A DNA stretch of 64,000 nt from Elgaria multicarinata webbii (GCF_023053635.1 NC_086172.1:122425681-122489680), one strand, 5' to 3'. Numbered from the stretch's first letter, positions 42,703 through 54,843 are shown. Notes: a model not told the origin generated them from the sequence alone. Translations and numbers: made by a program.

Positions 42703-42868
42703 CAGTGGAAGGTGGTGGCTCCGATGTCAGTGGGGTGGTGAATCTACTCCGGGTTTCATGAGATTGGCTTTGCACCTCGGAGAGCTCCTTTAGAGTTCTG
42801 ACTGGTCCTGACTGAAATCTGGAGCAGATTCACCACCCTGCTGACATCGGAGCCACCAGCTTCCACGG
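42703..42868. mobile_element. hAT-type foldback MITE, copy 3, with 8-bp target duplication
   Basis: GTGCTACA lies at 42695-42702 and again at 42869-42876, an exact 8-bp duplication as made by hAT transposases. The ends CAGTGGAAGGTGGTGGCTCC and GGAGCCACCAGCTTCCACGG are inverted, and the arms extend over about 60 bp. It is 166 bp long and the best-preserved copy. Confidence 0.85.
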
Positions 42869-43202
42869 GTGCTACAATCTATAAGAGTTTTATTCGTTTT
42901 CCAAAGACGATTTGCCTTCATGAGTAAAAGTAATATTTGTAATAGAGATGCCAACTTGGTGTTATTGTTTCCCAGCAATAGAGACATATTTTCATCCAAC
43001 TTCATGATTTTCATAGATGTTCTTTATTCAAAACTTTCTTAGAAGTCACACAGCTGAGAAGAAATTATACAGTGCAAGGCAGAGGGCATCTTCCCTTTTC
43101 ACTGTAATGGTTTCCATAAACATGTTACCATACCACAAATAATTGTATTTAATATTTTTGTAGATGCTTCTGCATGCATGGTAGTGATGCTGGATATATT
43201 TT

Positions 43203-43290
43203 ATAATGTTTACTCAGCATTAAGCCCCATTTAATTCAGTGAAGCTTACTCCCACATAACTATGTGCATGGGATTGCAGCTGTGCAGTGC
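43203..43290. mobile_element. Short TIR repeat, TACTCAGAAGTAAG type
   Basis: TTTACTCAGCATTAAGCCCC, TTCAGTGAAGCTTACTCCCA, and GCATGGGATTGCAGCTGTG in the order usual for this repeat. It lies just before the BovB fragment. Confidence 0.55.
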
Positions 43291-43464
43291 AATGCTATAC
43301 ATGGATTGGATCCTAAACCGTTATTACACCAGAAGAAGAAACTTACACGTGGAACAGGACTTCCCTGTCCTCTCCTCCCCACTGCAGCTGCCTCTGGGCC
43401 CTCCAAATTTGCTCTGGAAGGTTGGAGGACTCTCCAGAGCAAATTTGGAGAGTATGCAAGGGGA

Positions 43465-44640
43465 TTGTTGTTTTGTTGTTTATTCGTTCAGTCGTTTTCG
43501 ACTCTTCGTGACTTCATGAACCAGCCCACGCCAGAGCTTTCTGTCGGCTGTCGCCACCCCTAGCTCCCCCAAGGTCAAGTCTGTCACCTCCAGAATATCA
43601 TCCATCCATCTTGCCCTTGGTCAGCCCCTCTTCCTTTTGCCTTCCACTTTCCCTAGCATCAGCCTCTTCTCCAGGGTATCCTGTCTTCTCATTATGTGGC
43701 CAAAGTACTTCAGTTTTGCCTTTAATACCATTCCCTCAAGTGAGCAGTCTGGCTTTATTTCCTGGAGTATGGACTGGTTGGATCTTCTTGCAGTCCAAGG
43801 CACTCTCAGAATTTTCCTCCAACACCACAGTTCAAAAGCATCTATCTTCCTTCGCTCAGCCTTTCTTATGGTCTAGCTCTCGCAGCCATAGGTTACTACG
43901 GGGAATACCATTGCTTTAACTATGCGGACCTTTGTTGTCAGCGTGGTGTCTCTGCTCTTAACTATTTTATCAAGATTTGTCATTGCTCTCCTCCCAAGAA
44001 GTAAACGTCTTCTGATTTCCTGGCTGCAGTCGGCGTCTGCAGTAATATTTGCACCTAGAAATACAAAGTCTGTCACTGCCTCCACGTTTTCTCCCTCTAT
44101 TTGCCAGTTATCAATCAAGCTAGTTGCCATAATCTTGGTTTTTTTGAGGTTTAGCTGCAACCCGGCTTTTGCACTTTCTTCTTTCACCTTTGTCATAAGG
44201 CTCCTCAGCTCCTCCTCGCTTTCAGCCATCAAAGTGGTGTCATCTGCATATCTGAGATTGTTAATGTTTCTTCCTGCGATTTTAACTCCAGCCTTGGATT
44301 CGTCAAGCCCAGCACGTCACACGATGTGTTCTGCATACAAGTTGAATAGATAAGGTGAGAGTATACAACCCTGCCGTACTCCTTTCCCAATCTTAAACCA
44401 GTCCGTTGTTCTGTGGTCTGTTCTTACTGTTGCTACTTGTTTGTTATACAGATTCCTCAGGAGGCAGACAAGATGACTTGGTATCCCCATACCACCAAGA
44501 ACTTGCCACAGTTTGTTATGATCCACACAGTCAAAGGCTTTAGAATAGTCGATAAAACAGAAATAGATGTTTTTCTGGAACTCCCTGGCTTTCTCCATTA
44601 TCCAGCGGATATTGGCAATTTGGTCTCTAATGGGGATGCA
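43465..44640 (-). mobile_element. BovB (RTE) LINE, 5'-truncated copy 2 with reverse transcriptase region
   Basis: On the minus strand it encodes FCFIDYSKAFDCVDHNKLWQ, GKGVRQGCILSPYLFNLYAE, the catalytic YADD (44250-44239), KTKIMATSLIDNWQIEGENV, then the C-terminus and BovB 3' tail. The frame is broken: the segment before YADD and the segment after it lie in different frames, and one TGG codon has become TAG (43873-43875) relative to copy 1. No endonuclease remains. Confidence 0.92.
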
Positions 44641-44725
44641 CAGGAAAAAAGGGGATGGGAAATCCTGTTCTTCAAGGGGTCTCTTTCTGCTGGTGGAACA
44701 ACAGTTCAGAATCCAAACCATGCTC

Positions 44726-44950
44726 TACTCAGAGGTAAGCCCCACTGAATCCAATGAGATTTTTTTCTCAGGTAAGTGTGTATAGGACTGTAGCCAAAAT
44801 CTCTCAGGGACTTTCCAGATCAAAGTGGGAACCATGGGTCCTCCAGATGCTGCTGGGTTCCAATTCCCATCCTATCAACCAGCATGGCAAATGGTCAGCA
44901 ATGATGGGACTTGTAGTCTAACCACATTCAGAGGGCCACTACTTCCCCTC
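44726..44950. mobile_element. Two short foldback-type repeats
   Basis: 44726-44800 matches the TACTCAGAGGTAAGCCCC / GGTAAGTGTGTATAGGACTG repeat. 44836-44945 matches the CCTCCAGATG ... GATGGGACTTGTAGTCTAA repeat (family of 22485). Both are diverged. Confidence 0.5.
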
Positions 44951-45175
44951 TCCTGCTCTATATCAAGTGTCCCCTCCTCATACGCTATGCTTCTTGTAGA
45001 GCATTGTAGCATAAAGGCTAAAAAGCTGAGATGTGAACCATGAAGTCCCCAGTTCAAATCTTATTTCTACCCTGAATTTGTAGGTGGTCTTAAGGAAACT
45101 ATTATCTCTTAGCCGCAGCCACTCCTACCCCATCTGCATTATGGGAATAATAATGCTTCATGGTTGTTATGAGTA

Positions 45176-45400
45176 GTGTGGCTATATGGAAAGGAGGACA
45201 GTGGGGCTCCTGGATCTTTAACAGTTGTATAGAAAAGGGAATTTTAGCAGGTGTCATTTGTGTGCATGCAGCACCTGGTGAAATTCCCCTCTTCATCACA
45301 ACAGTTAAAGCTGTAGGAGCCCTGCCCTCTTGACCAGATACAAAAGAGGGCAGCTTTAACTGGTGTGATGAAAAGGGAATTTCACCAGATACTGCATCCC
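45176..45400 (-). mobile_element. Foldback MITE, GGGTGACCATATG family, copy 2 (incomplete)
   Basis: The plus strand begins GTGTGGCTATATGGAAAGGA after TA (45174-45175), then CTTTAACAGTTGTATAGAAA and the internal block GAGGGCAGCTTTAACTGGTG. The other end is missing or rearranged. Its block order follows the 48754 copy. Confidence 0.65.
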
Positions 45401-45992
45401 TCCTAGAGTCCCAATCTGGCCTTCTGGGGTTCTGGAAGGGCCCCACCCTCTTTTCCCTGACCACCAATCATTTGGTGGTTCTTCAGCTTTTGTGGAATCC
45501 CCCCAGTCCCAATTCTAAAAGGCTGAAATGCTTCTCCTAAGGCACAGTTACCGGAAGCAAGAGCATTAGGCTAAAATATGCTGGTATTTTGTTCCTGCCC
45601 CTTTTGCCTTTGACCCCACCCACCACTGGAATGTGCCCACCCCCCTCCGAGAACTGCTCCATAATGAAATTAGGCCCTTAGGCTAAGGAAGGTTCCACAC
45701 CCTTGCCTTTGAAGAACAACCATCAATGAACCCATACAGCCATATTTACAAATGAATATCCAACTGTTCCCCGTTAGCCATCTTAGGTCATCTTTTAAAG
45801 TGCCTATAATTGCTTGTTGAAAAATAGAGGTGAAGAGAGCTATGGTGCAATTACATAAAATATCAGTGAGAGGGATTGAGATGGAAGAGAATAAACAATT
45901 CTTGCAATGACTTTCATACGTCGTTTGCACATTAGGAAATAGCAGGAACATCTCTGTTTAGTGCCCTGGCTCCAGCCACTCAAGGCAGATCC

Positions 45993-45993
45993 A

Positions 45994-46028
<35 letters not shown>

Positions 46029-46056
46029 TATTTATTTATTTATTTATTTATTTATT
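45993..46056. repeat. (CTTT)n followed by (TTTA)n
   Basis: A CTTT run passes directly into a TTTA run that is the tail of the adjacent minus-strand L2 fragment. Confidence 0.95.
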
Positions 46057-46195
46057 ACATTTTTATACCACCCAATAGCCGAAGCTCCCTGGGCAGTTCA
46101 GAAAAATTAAAAACATGAAGAGCATAAAAACAACCAACAATTTAAAAACACGAATACAAAATACAATATAAAAAGCACAACCAGGATTAATTGTC
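46027..46195 (-). mobile_element. L2-type LINE 3' end fragment
   Basis: The minus strand ends GGGTGGTATAAAAATGTAAT and an AAAT tail, with GAACTGCCCAGGGAGCTTCG upstream. About 140 bp of L2 3' UTR. Confidence 0.8.
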
Positions 46196-47043
46196 ATTTG
46201 GTCAGCATGTTGGGAATTCTTTGTTGAAGATCATAATCCCCCTGTCACAGAACTGTAGCACCTAGGATCCCTTAGGAAGAGGAAACTGGACTCTGTGGTT
46301 TACATATGCCCTGTGTCCCGTCCCCCCTAAAACCTTTATTTACTGTTTTGCTAGTATCTGGATGTGGAGAATGCTGGCTCGCTGACCCCCACAGGAAACA
46401 TCTGTGAAATACACGTCATTCTACGGTTAATTTTTGCTTCGTGACTAGCTCTGTGTGTGCTGATGATATTCTGTATGCTGCAGTTCTCAATGTACAGAAG
46501 TGCCATGTTGCAATGCACTTTCAGGAAGAAATATAAAGCTCACATATTTCAGTGAGCATTTGGGATGTGGGCTGCTGCTATTAAATAATTCATTTTGATG
46601 TCTTCCTGCATTATGGAATAGTGTGATAGGCCATTCATGCCGTCTGTTGGTTGTTGTTGGCTTTTTTTTTTTACTGTAGTTTTATGTTGCTCATAGGGTT
46701 ATCTTAAAAAAAACAAACCCATGATGTAAGCACTCCTGAATGGAAGGGTAGGGTATAAATATTTGAAATTCATAAATTGCTTTTGCCATAATGTGCATGT
46801 GATCCTTTTAAAAATTCAACACAACTTCTGCAAACTGTCTAAAAAACTGTGCAGGTCTTTGGATGAAACTAGGGATAGGCATGCAGAAGTAACTGGATGC
46901 ATTTATTGACCAGGGTGCAGGCCTAAATTTGAAGGGGCTTAAAAAGAATTAGAAACAGCAGGTGAACCAGTGAGGGGATGAAAAGAAAATATAGGTGTGT
47001 TGGCTCAGCCCAAAACATTTGCTGCCTGAGGCAAAGCAGCGAA

Positions 47044-47064
47044 CACACACACACACACACACAC
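47044..47064. repeat. (CA)n microsatellite
   Basis: Ten CA units. Confidence 0.95.
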
Positions 47065-47609
47065 GTCAAGGTACATAGTTTTTTTTTTTTTGGCACTTCA
47101 GGCAAAAAATCTCACCAACACTTATCCCCATTCCTGGCAGTACAAACACAATAATACCAAGTAAATTACCAACAATTTGCTGTCTCGCTTTGCCTAACAG
47201 GAGAGACAGCTCTAGCGGTGCGTGTTTGAGGGACAGTTGCTGAGGTGTCCTACTTCACAGATGGCAGTTCTCTATTTTGAAGAGTTGGCAGAAAACAGTC
47301 CTCTATTTGAAGGTGTATCCTATTTGACTAAGTGTTTTGCCCAAGTCTGGTTTAAAGTCAAAGTACCACAAGGAGAGAGAACAGGGACCTTGAAGTTACC
47401 TATCAACAGTTAGCACCTTGACCAGAGGTCACCTACTCAGCCTTCACCACTTTGGTGAGGTCAACTGTATTTCTATTCAAATTATACTCCCCCCCCCTAA
47501 ATTTGCACCTATACACATACATTGGCATAGGCATATGCAAATATTATGCAAATTAGTGCACTCTTTTTTTGTGATGCATTTCCTCTTTTTTAGCTATTTG
47601 TAAGTGACC

Positions 47610-47655
47610 ACCCTAGAAGGAATTGTATCTGTAAGTGGCCACCCTAGAACATTGT
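47610..47655. repeat. Tandem near-duplicate segments
   Basis: GTGACCACCCTAGAAGGAAT TGTATCTGTAA is followed by GTGGCCACCCTAGAACATTG TATCTGTA, two copies of a roughly 30-bp unit with a few differences. Confidence 0.8.
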
Positions 47656-48753
47656 ATCTGTACTGGAAAAAGAAACTGATACACATCTAGAACTCAAAAC
47701 AGCATGTCAGGATGGTAACAGTAGCAACATAATTTGAATGGGCTTGAAAAGACTATAAAGGAAAGAGCGGTCAGAGAGCATATTCTTATATGGCTTCGTA
47801 TCTTTCTCCTCACAACTGGCCAAAGCAGAATATAAACTATGTTAACTTGGCAAATATAATGAATTTCCATAATTGAGGCAGATAATAGAATTTAATTTTC
47901 CTGGTAGAGAATTTGAGTACATTGACACAAAATTTTGTGGGGATTTTTTTTAACAGCACAAAGGGCACATAAGCTGGGCTATCACTGTGCTGTATCTATT
48001 GATGACAAATATTCTACAGCTCACAAGCTAGAACGACCGCAGAGGCCTGTTTCTGAAGCAGCTTGGAGAACCGTATGGACACAATCCCATTGCCCCTCAC
48101 GGTAAGACACCTGGGTGAGAGGAGGATAAGTTAGGGCATTCAGCTTGTATTAAATCTGACAATAATTTAAAAAAAGAAAAGAAAAGGGAAGTTGCCATAT
48201 TGTCAGGCTGGATGGGCTTGTGGCAATTCCCAGAATGAGTTAATTCCTTGTGGGGGCAAAAGTGAATCAGAATTTGCACAGCATACTCTGGAATTTCCCC
48301 AAATGATACGTGCGGTCACTTGAAAAAGGGAAATGGTTTGTTTCATTGCAGGAGAGGGTTGGAGACTAGGAGGAGCCAACCCTAAAACAAAACCAAGGCG
48401 GTGTATTTATAATTCTTATGGCTTTTCTTCTACAAGTGCAGAATTCCTGTTAATTAGGTAGTTAAGGAAGAGCTGTTTTTCTTTGCCGCCATACTTTTGG
48501 TTGTTGCCATATTCAGTTGTCAATAATAAAGACATTATTATTCTCCAGTCCTAGGCCTTGTCCATGCAATACATCTACCCTCAGGCCTGGATCCAAAGAA
48601 CCACATGGCTAGTTCCATGTGCCCAGGGGGCTTTGGACTTGTGTTTCTTCCTTGCAATGGAGTATGGAAACCTCTTTTAAAACTGAAATGAGTTGTTTGT
48701 TTAATATGCCATCCTATGACTAAAGTTCTCAGGGTGGCTCATACAATAACCTA

Positions 48754-49058
48754 TGGTGACCATATGAAAAGGAGGACGGGGCTCCTGTATCTTTAACAGT
48801 TGCATAGAAAAAGGAATTTCAGCAAGTGCCTTTTGTATATATGGAGAACCTGGTGAAATTCACTCTTCATCACAACAGTTAAAAGTGCAGGAACTATACT
48901 AGAGTGACCAGATTTAAAAGAGGGCAGGGCACCTGCAGCTTTAACTGTTGTGATAATAACAAGTTCCCCATATATACAAATAACACCTGCTGAAATTTCC
49001 TTTTCAATACAACTGTTAAAGATACAGGAGCCCTGTCCTCCTTTTCATATGGTCACCC
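48754..49058 (-). mobile_element. Foldback MITE, GGGTGACCATATG family, copy 3
   Basis: The ends TGGTGACCATATGAAAAGGA and TCCTTTTCATATGGTCACCC are inverted partners with TA outside both (48752-48753, 49059-49060). The internal diverged end lies here as CTAGAGTGACCAGATTTAAA (about 48899-48918), the mirror image of copy 1, so this copy is in the opposite orientation. Confidence 0.8.
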
Positions 49059-49254
49059 TAAATAAGCAGTTTCTGATAGTCCTTGGGTGTGTCCACCACT
49101 ACAAGAGGAAAAGTCTGACCATACTCTTGGATGAGTTTAAAGAAGCTTTTTTGTTTAATATCCCAGCCATAAATCTAAAGTAATTCTTTTTAGTCAACAT
49201 GCCAAGCAATGGTTAGGCTACTGACCCTTTTGAAGCAAATGGTTAGGGAGCGTG

Positions 49255-49383
49255 TTTAAACTCTGGTATCTATGGTCCACATAACATGCTAAGACTATGT
49301 CATGGTTCACATGACACCCTAAGCCACATATAGCTCAAAATGCTTAACCACCATAGCTTAGCATGTCATCTGAACACGACCAG
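49255..49383. mobile_element. Probable hAT-like MITE related to 31775
   Basis: GGTTCACATGACACCCTAAG, CTCAAAATGCTTAACCACCA and AGCATGTCATCTGAACACGA match the 31775 repeat in reverse. Confidence 0.5.
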
Positions 49384-49432
49384 TACTAACAAAAACAGCT
49401 AGGTAGGCATACTGAAATCGGCTTACAAATGG

Positions 49433-49470
49433 CTAATAATAATAACAATAATAATAATAATAATAATAAA
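49433..49470. repeat. (TAA)n microsatellite
   Basis: An AAT/TAA run with one C interruption. Confidence 0.93.
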
Positions 49471-49599
49471 TGAGTAAAACTCCTGAAAGGTCATTGAGTA
49501 GGCAAACATCTAAGAGATCTGGTATCATTGTCTAATGTCTGGATAGGGCTGAATGAATTGAAATTTCATCCAGACAAGACAGAGATGCTCCTGGCCGAT

Positions 49600-51620
49600 A
49601 GAAAGGCAAATCAGGGAACTGAGGTTCAGCCTTTTTCAGGCTTCTGTTAAACCTTTCAATCTCCCCACTAGCTTGAGTGTAATATACAGATGATCTCCAA
49701 TTAATAATATTATGCTACGCTAAAAACATTTCAAATTCCACTGAAGTAAACTGAGCTCCATTATCTGAAATCAGTTCTTTCGTATTTCCTTCTCTACTAA
49801 AAACAATGGAAAGAAAACTAATAACTGTAGCTGAGGTCATTTGAGACATAAAAGCTACTTCCGGCCATTTGCTATAATAATCAATTAATGTAATAGCATA
49901 ATGACAATCAATTGCAGAATCATCAAGTTCCTACGTTATCCATTGCAACCTTTTCCCATGCAGCATCTCAGAGTAGGACGGGCTGCAATGGTGATGGATG
50001 TGTTTTTGCTGTCTTATCATGTAATTGACAAGTAACACATGATTTTATAGCTGTTTCTGTTTGAGAATGCATCCCTGGCCACAAATACAGATCTCTCAAT
50101 CTCTGTTTAGTTGTAACAATCCCTTTATGGGTATCATGTGCCAGGCATATAAATGTAGAAGACTGCAATTCCTCTGGCACAAGTAATTGCTGTGCTCCCC
50201 GTAACACATACACATCTTGTAAAGAGAGTTCATCAGGTATTCTAAAATAAGGCAACAAAACAGGTTCAAGCTTTTTCTTATTATTAGGCCATCTGCCTGT
50301 CAAAAAATCCCACAACTTTTGTTGGATTGGACAAGCCAAACATGCAGCTAGAAATTGCCCTTGTGTAACTGCAGTAAGTGCACTAGTAATAATAGCAACT
50401 ACTTCTTCATCCCCTTCTAATGGGTTTTCAAGTAACGGCAAAGGCAAGCAGGACCAACAATCAGCTGTCACATTCTATACTCCATTACATATGTAAAGGA
50501 AAGTAGTTGTGTTGATCATCTAGCAATACAATTTCCTACTCGTCCCACTCCCTTTGTGGTTAACAATGTTGTTAAAGGCCTATGGCCAGTATGTAATTTA
50601 AATACATGACCGCATAGGTATGTCCTCCATTTTTCTATAGCCCAAACATAAGCAAGTGCTTCTTTTTCAATAGTTGAATATTTCCCCTCAGCCTCAGTAA
50701 GGGCATGGCTAGACAAGGGGGGTTGTGGGGGATGATCTTGTGATTATATGGTCGCGAGATCATCCCCCTCAGTCCACATGTGGCACGCGGCGTGACATCC
50801 CAGGAGGAAGAGGATGTCACGGCTGCCGTTCTTTTTTTTAAAGACACAGTAGGTTTGTCTTTAAAAAAACAAGAAGCCCCGACCCCGCTCCCCCCACCCC
50901 CGATGGGCACAGAGCACTTGCAGAGCTCCGGGCCCCATGCCTGGGTCCCGGTTCCTCATGGTTACACGTCCCGTGGTCTTGGGATCATCCCAAGAATGCA
51001 GGAAAAATCAAAATTAAAGGGTAGGGCGATATCCCAGGGCAAGGGAGGGATCATCCCTCCCTGCTCCCAGAATCCCCTGTGCATCATGTGGATGCACAGG
51101 GACAATCCCGGGACTATCCCCAGGATATCGCACCACCTAGACATGCCCTAAGTGTTCTTGATGTAAATACAACAGTCCTTTCAACCTTATCTTCATGGAA
51201 ATGTGTAAGTACTTCTCCCATTCCATAATCAAAGCAACCATTGTCACAATTACAGGTAATGCAGGATTAAACAATGCAAGTGCAGGACTATTAATGATCC
51301 ACGCTTACACCTTCTTAAAGCCAGATTGTGCAGCTGCTGTCCAAATAATACTTGATGTTACTCTTAAGAGTTTACGAAGAGGCTCAACAATAGATGCATA
51401 ATTAGGAATAAATTTTGTGTACCAAGATGTAAGGCCCAAAAAGGAATGTAAAGTTTGTACATCACTTGAAGAAGTTGCCTCTAGCTTTGCCAACACATGT
51501 TTAGGGTCAGGTTTCAGTCCCTGCGATGAAACTGTACATCCCAGTAAAGAAAGCTGGGTTTGTCTAAACTTACATTTATCCAAAGGTTAAACACCAAAAG
51601 CACTAGCACTTGAAATATTA
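49600..51620 (-). mobile_element. Ty3/Gypsy-type retrotransposon fossil (partial pol)
   Basis: Minus-strand fragments recognisable in pol order are the reverse transcriptase C-terminal part (about 51580-51300), RNase H (about 50716-50520) and the integrase zinc-binding and core parts (about 50470-49640). By family knowledge these come from one Ty3/Gypsy pol gene. The element is partial and broken, with at least four breaks, so it is not recent. No LTRs or gag were recognised. A 448-bp MITE inserted into it later (50701-51148). Confidence 0.85.
50701..51148. mobile_element. MITE, 448 bp, inside the Ty3/Gypsy fossil, TAA target duplication
   Basis: The ends GGGCATGGCTAGACA and CACCTAGACATGCCC are inverted partners with TAA directly outside both (50698-50700, 51149-51151). 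A 3-bp TWA target is the PIF/Harbinger habit. The interior is GC-rich with ATCATCCC / GGGATGATC-like palindromic blocks shared with 52738, 55730 and 63860. Confidence 0.8.
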
Positions 51621-52737
51621 GCTCATGATGAGAGGAAGGAGTAGGTATCAAGTAACCTGTCAAAACCAGTAATCCCAGCTCTGCCATTCAGCTCCATTAC
51701 ATTCCTGAGAGTATGAAGGTCTCTCAAGCACTTCTACTGGAAGTCCAGTCATTAGGTTTTTAAAAATTAGTTCTCTTATGATATGGCCCATGAATTGTAA
51801 CTTGTTTGCAGGGGGAAAGCCTTCTTAACGTTGCTGTCCCTAAATTAGGAAGAGCATATGTGTTTTTATCCCATTATTCGTCAGTGTAGAGTGCTCAGTT
51901 CTTTGTTCAGAGACCCCTCTACGGAACTGTCTATCATGGATGAAACCCTGCTGTTGGTGGTCATTCCTTTGTGCATTTCCTTAGGACCTTCGAGGAATTT
52001 TGGTCAGGTTTTGGACAGGGCCAGCATCCTCAGACAATGGCTAAGGCCACATGAGGGCCTACTGTTGATCCCTGACTTACTCTGAGCAACAAGAACTATC
52101 ACCATCTGTGCTTTCTCTCTTTCTGTACAGTTGGTGTCTTTCTAGCTCTTTGATACTTCATTGCCTAGTAGGGAGGGTGCCAGATGATATCTTGATAAGA
52201 CTCCCCCAAACCCTGAAAATGGCTCTGATTTTGGGCCTCAGAACCCCTCACAGTGTTTTCTTGTTACCTGGATATCCTCCAAGTATATGTCTAGCCCCAC
52301 TTACAAAGAAGTGAGCTTTGGGAAACCTCCTGACCTCCTTTGCATAGTTCAGAAGCTCCTCACAGGCTCTGTTTACTCAGTTGTCAGATCACTATCCCAG
52401 GTCCATTGACTGCATTTAATGGAATGTGTTCAATGAAAATCTCTGTTCTTCTGAATCAGGGACGTAAGGCAATGGTTATATAGCTGGGAACCTGAGATAT
52501 TGTAAATTCACACAGCCTTCTTGCTGTACATGGAGTGATTGCTTTGTACTCATTTTGCACAACTATGTCCTGTGAGTTCCAGGATGAAGCAAGAGAAGAA
52601 GTCCTCCATAGCAAATGCAACAGCATGAATGTGAAATTAAGAGCTTTGTGCAATCTGGTGCTCTTCTCACTCCTAGGATCAATTCACACATAACAACAAC
52701 CCACAATTTTTTAAAAAATGAGGCAGCGGCCATTTCT

Positions 52738-53219
52738 ACACCAGCCCAGTGTAGAGGGAGGGAGGGGGAAGGATCTCACGATATCCTGTTCCGTGAGATC
52801 CTCCCCTTATTCTAAATGCAGGCGCAACATCCCAGGAGGAAGGAGGGTGTAGCGCCCGCCATTAACAAAAATATATATTTTTAAAGGAGCTGAACGCATG
52901 TGCGCTCTAACAAACAGTGAGGGATTTTTTATTAAAAAAGCCCTGATCCCGCTCCCCCTACCCCCCCAATTCCTTACAGTCGGGTTCCTTCCCGCTACTC
53001 ATGGGGAGGAGGGAAGAAGCCAGGATGGGCGGCCACACCTCCCGTGGTCTCAGGATGATCCTGAGACTGTGGGAAGAATTGGATTTTCCCAGGGAGTACT
53101 TATCCCTGGGAAAACCTGTTCTTGTCTCTCCTGCCTCCCAGGAGTCCCCGGGTGTCATTTGGATACACGGGGACTCGGCCGTGACCAGTCCGCATTTTCA
53201 GGCTGGTGTAGAAATGGCC
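52738..53219. mobile_element. MITE, about 482 bp, GGCCATTTCTACACC ends
   Basis: The ends GGCCATTTCTACACCAGCC and GGCTGGTGTAGAAATGGCC are perfect inverted partners of 19 bp. The GC-rich inside shares CATCCCAGGAGGAAG and CTCCCGTGGTCT blocks with 50701. No clear target duplication was read. Confidence 0.75.
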
Positions 53220-53255
53220 AGAGTCCTGATGCACATTGCCAGATTGTTCCCACTG

Positions 53256-53635
53256 CAAGTAGGTGGCTACTAGGAGGAGGGCTTTCTCTGCTGTGGCACC
53301 CCGGTTGTGGAATGAGCTCCCCAGAGAGGTCCGCCTGGCGCCTACACTACACTCCTTTCGTTGCCAGCTGAAGACCTTTTTATTTTCTCACTATTTTCTC
53401 ACTTAATTTTAACTTAAATTTAAAGTTTACTGTTCTAACTCTGTGTTTTAATCTTATATCAATTTTGTTGCGTGGTTTTATCCTGGTTGTGCTTTTTATA
53501 CTGTATTTTGTAATTGTGCTTTTAACCTGTTGGTTGTTTTATTATGGTTTTAATTTTTGTGAACCGCCCAGAGAGCTTCGGCTATTGGGCGGTATAAAAA
53601 TGTAATAAATAAATAAATAAATAAATAAAATAAAT
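53256..53635 (+). mobile_element. L2-type LINE 3' end
   Basis: Encodes RRAFSAVAPRLWNELPREVR followed by the L2 3' UTR and an (AAAT)n tail, close to the copies at 17768 and 22766. It begins about 40 bp after the end of the 52738 MITE. Confidence 0.87.
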
Positions 53636-54804
53636 AAAGTAGGAGCAACTAAATAAGCCCCAGTCCTTCTGTTTGTGGTTTGTTTTGCATTACATACAAA
53701 CTGGAAACTCTGGCTTGACTCTCTTCCAACAAGCCAGAGAAATAACCCATGAATAAACCATGGGCTTTTTCTCCAGCTTGTGAGGAGAAAGACAAGCCAG
53801 ACTTCCTGGTTTGCACATTATGGCACACAACCAAGGGATGCTCTTTGCTGGTGCACGCTACCTTGTTCATGACAACCCACAATGCTTTTAAAATGTGGGT
53901 TGGTGTTACGTGTGAACCAGGCCCTAGTTTGTAGCTTTACTGCCAACCTAGAAGTACAGGTGAAGTGGTCCTGAAGAGAAGGTGTTGTCTCATACATTCT
54001 CTTCCCCCATGTGGCAGGAAGTTCAGGGCAAACTGCATGGTCAACTTAGGGCCAAACTAGACACGACAAACTTGGTTGTTTAAACATCTAAAGTGGCTGG
54101 GGGTTGTTTTCCTGGAGCAAAGGGAGTGCACAGGAAAGAGGAGATGAACTGCCCTTGTGTCTGCTATTTACCTCCATGTAGCCTCTCCTTACATGTACTT
54201 TTCTTTCAGCCAACTTCTGGTTCAGGGGTGAGGGTGGGGGTTAGACTGCCGGGATGTAAACTATGGATGGGTTTGCTCCACAAGTCAGATCCACCCACCT
54301 ACCCACTTTAAACATCAGTGAGGCAGACCTGGGTTTAAACTGACTCAAGGGATATTTTGGCTGCTTATAGCAAAGGCTGCACCCAGTTGTCCCTCATCAA
54401 TGGTGAGACCACACCAAAATCAAAAGGGGGTGTCAAGTATTGCGTTAACAAGAAAGTACGGACCCCAGATGTATAATGTGACATTGAAGAATCCTATGCA
54501 AGACATGAATCATACTGACCCAGCAGTAGCCCCACTGCCCCGGAATCATTTCTATCTGCTGTGTGGATGGAGAATGGGGCTACCACAGGATTAAGTCATG
54601 GTGTGTCTGGCATGGCAGGAATGAATGCACAGAATCTGATTTCCTCACCCAACCTTCCACCCTAAGAGCTCTATAAGCTGCTAAACCCAGCTGAACATGG
54701 AGCTTCTCACTAAGCTGACAGCAGTAGGAATCATGGTTTATAAAAAGCTACCAGCACTGCTGAGCTGGTGAAGAGAAAAGAGGAAGCGACAGCAATGCGA
54801 ATGA

Positions 54805-54843
54805 AACACACACACACAAACACACACAAACACACACACACAC

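Noticed and set aside
48754-49058. CRISPR-like or structured RNA locus suggested by repeated inverted blocks
   Set aside because: The inverted blocks are transposon ends with TA targets and have copies elsewhere in the window; the host is a vertebrate.
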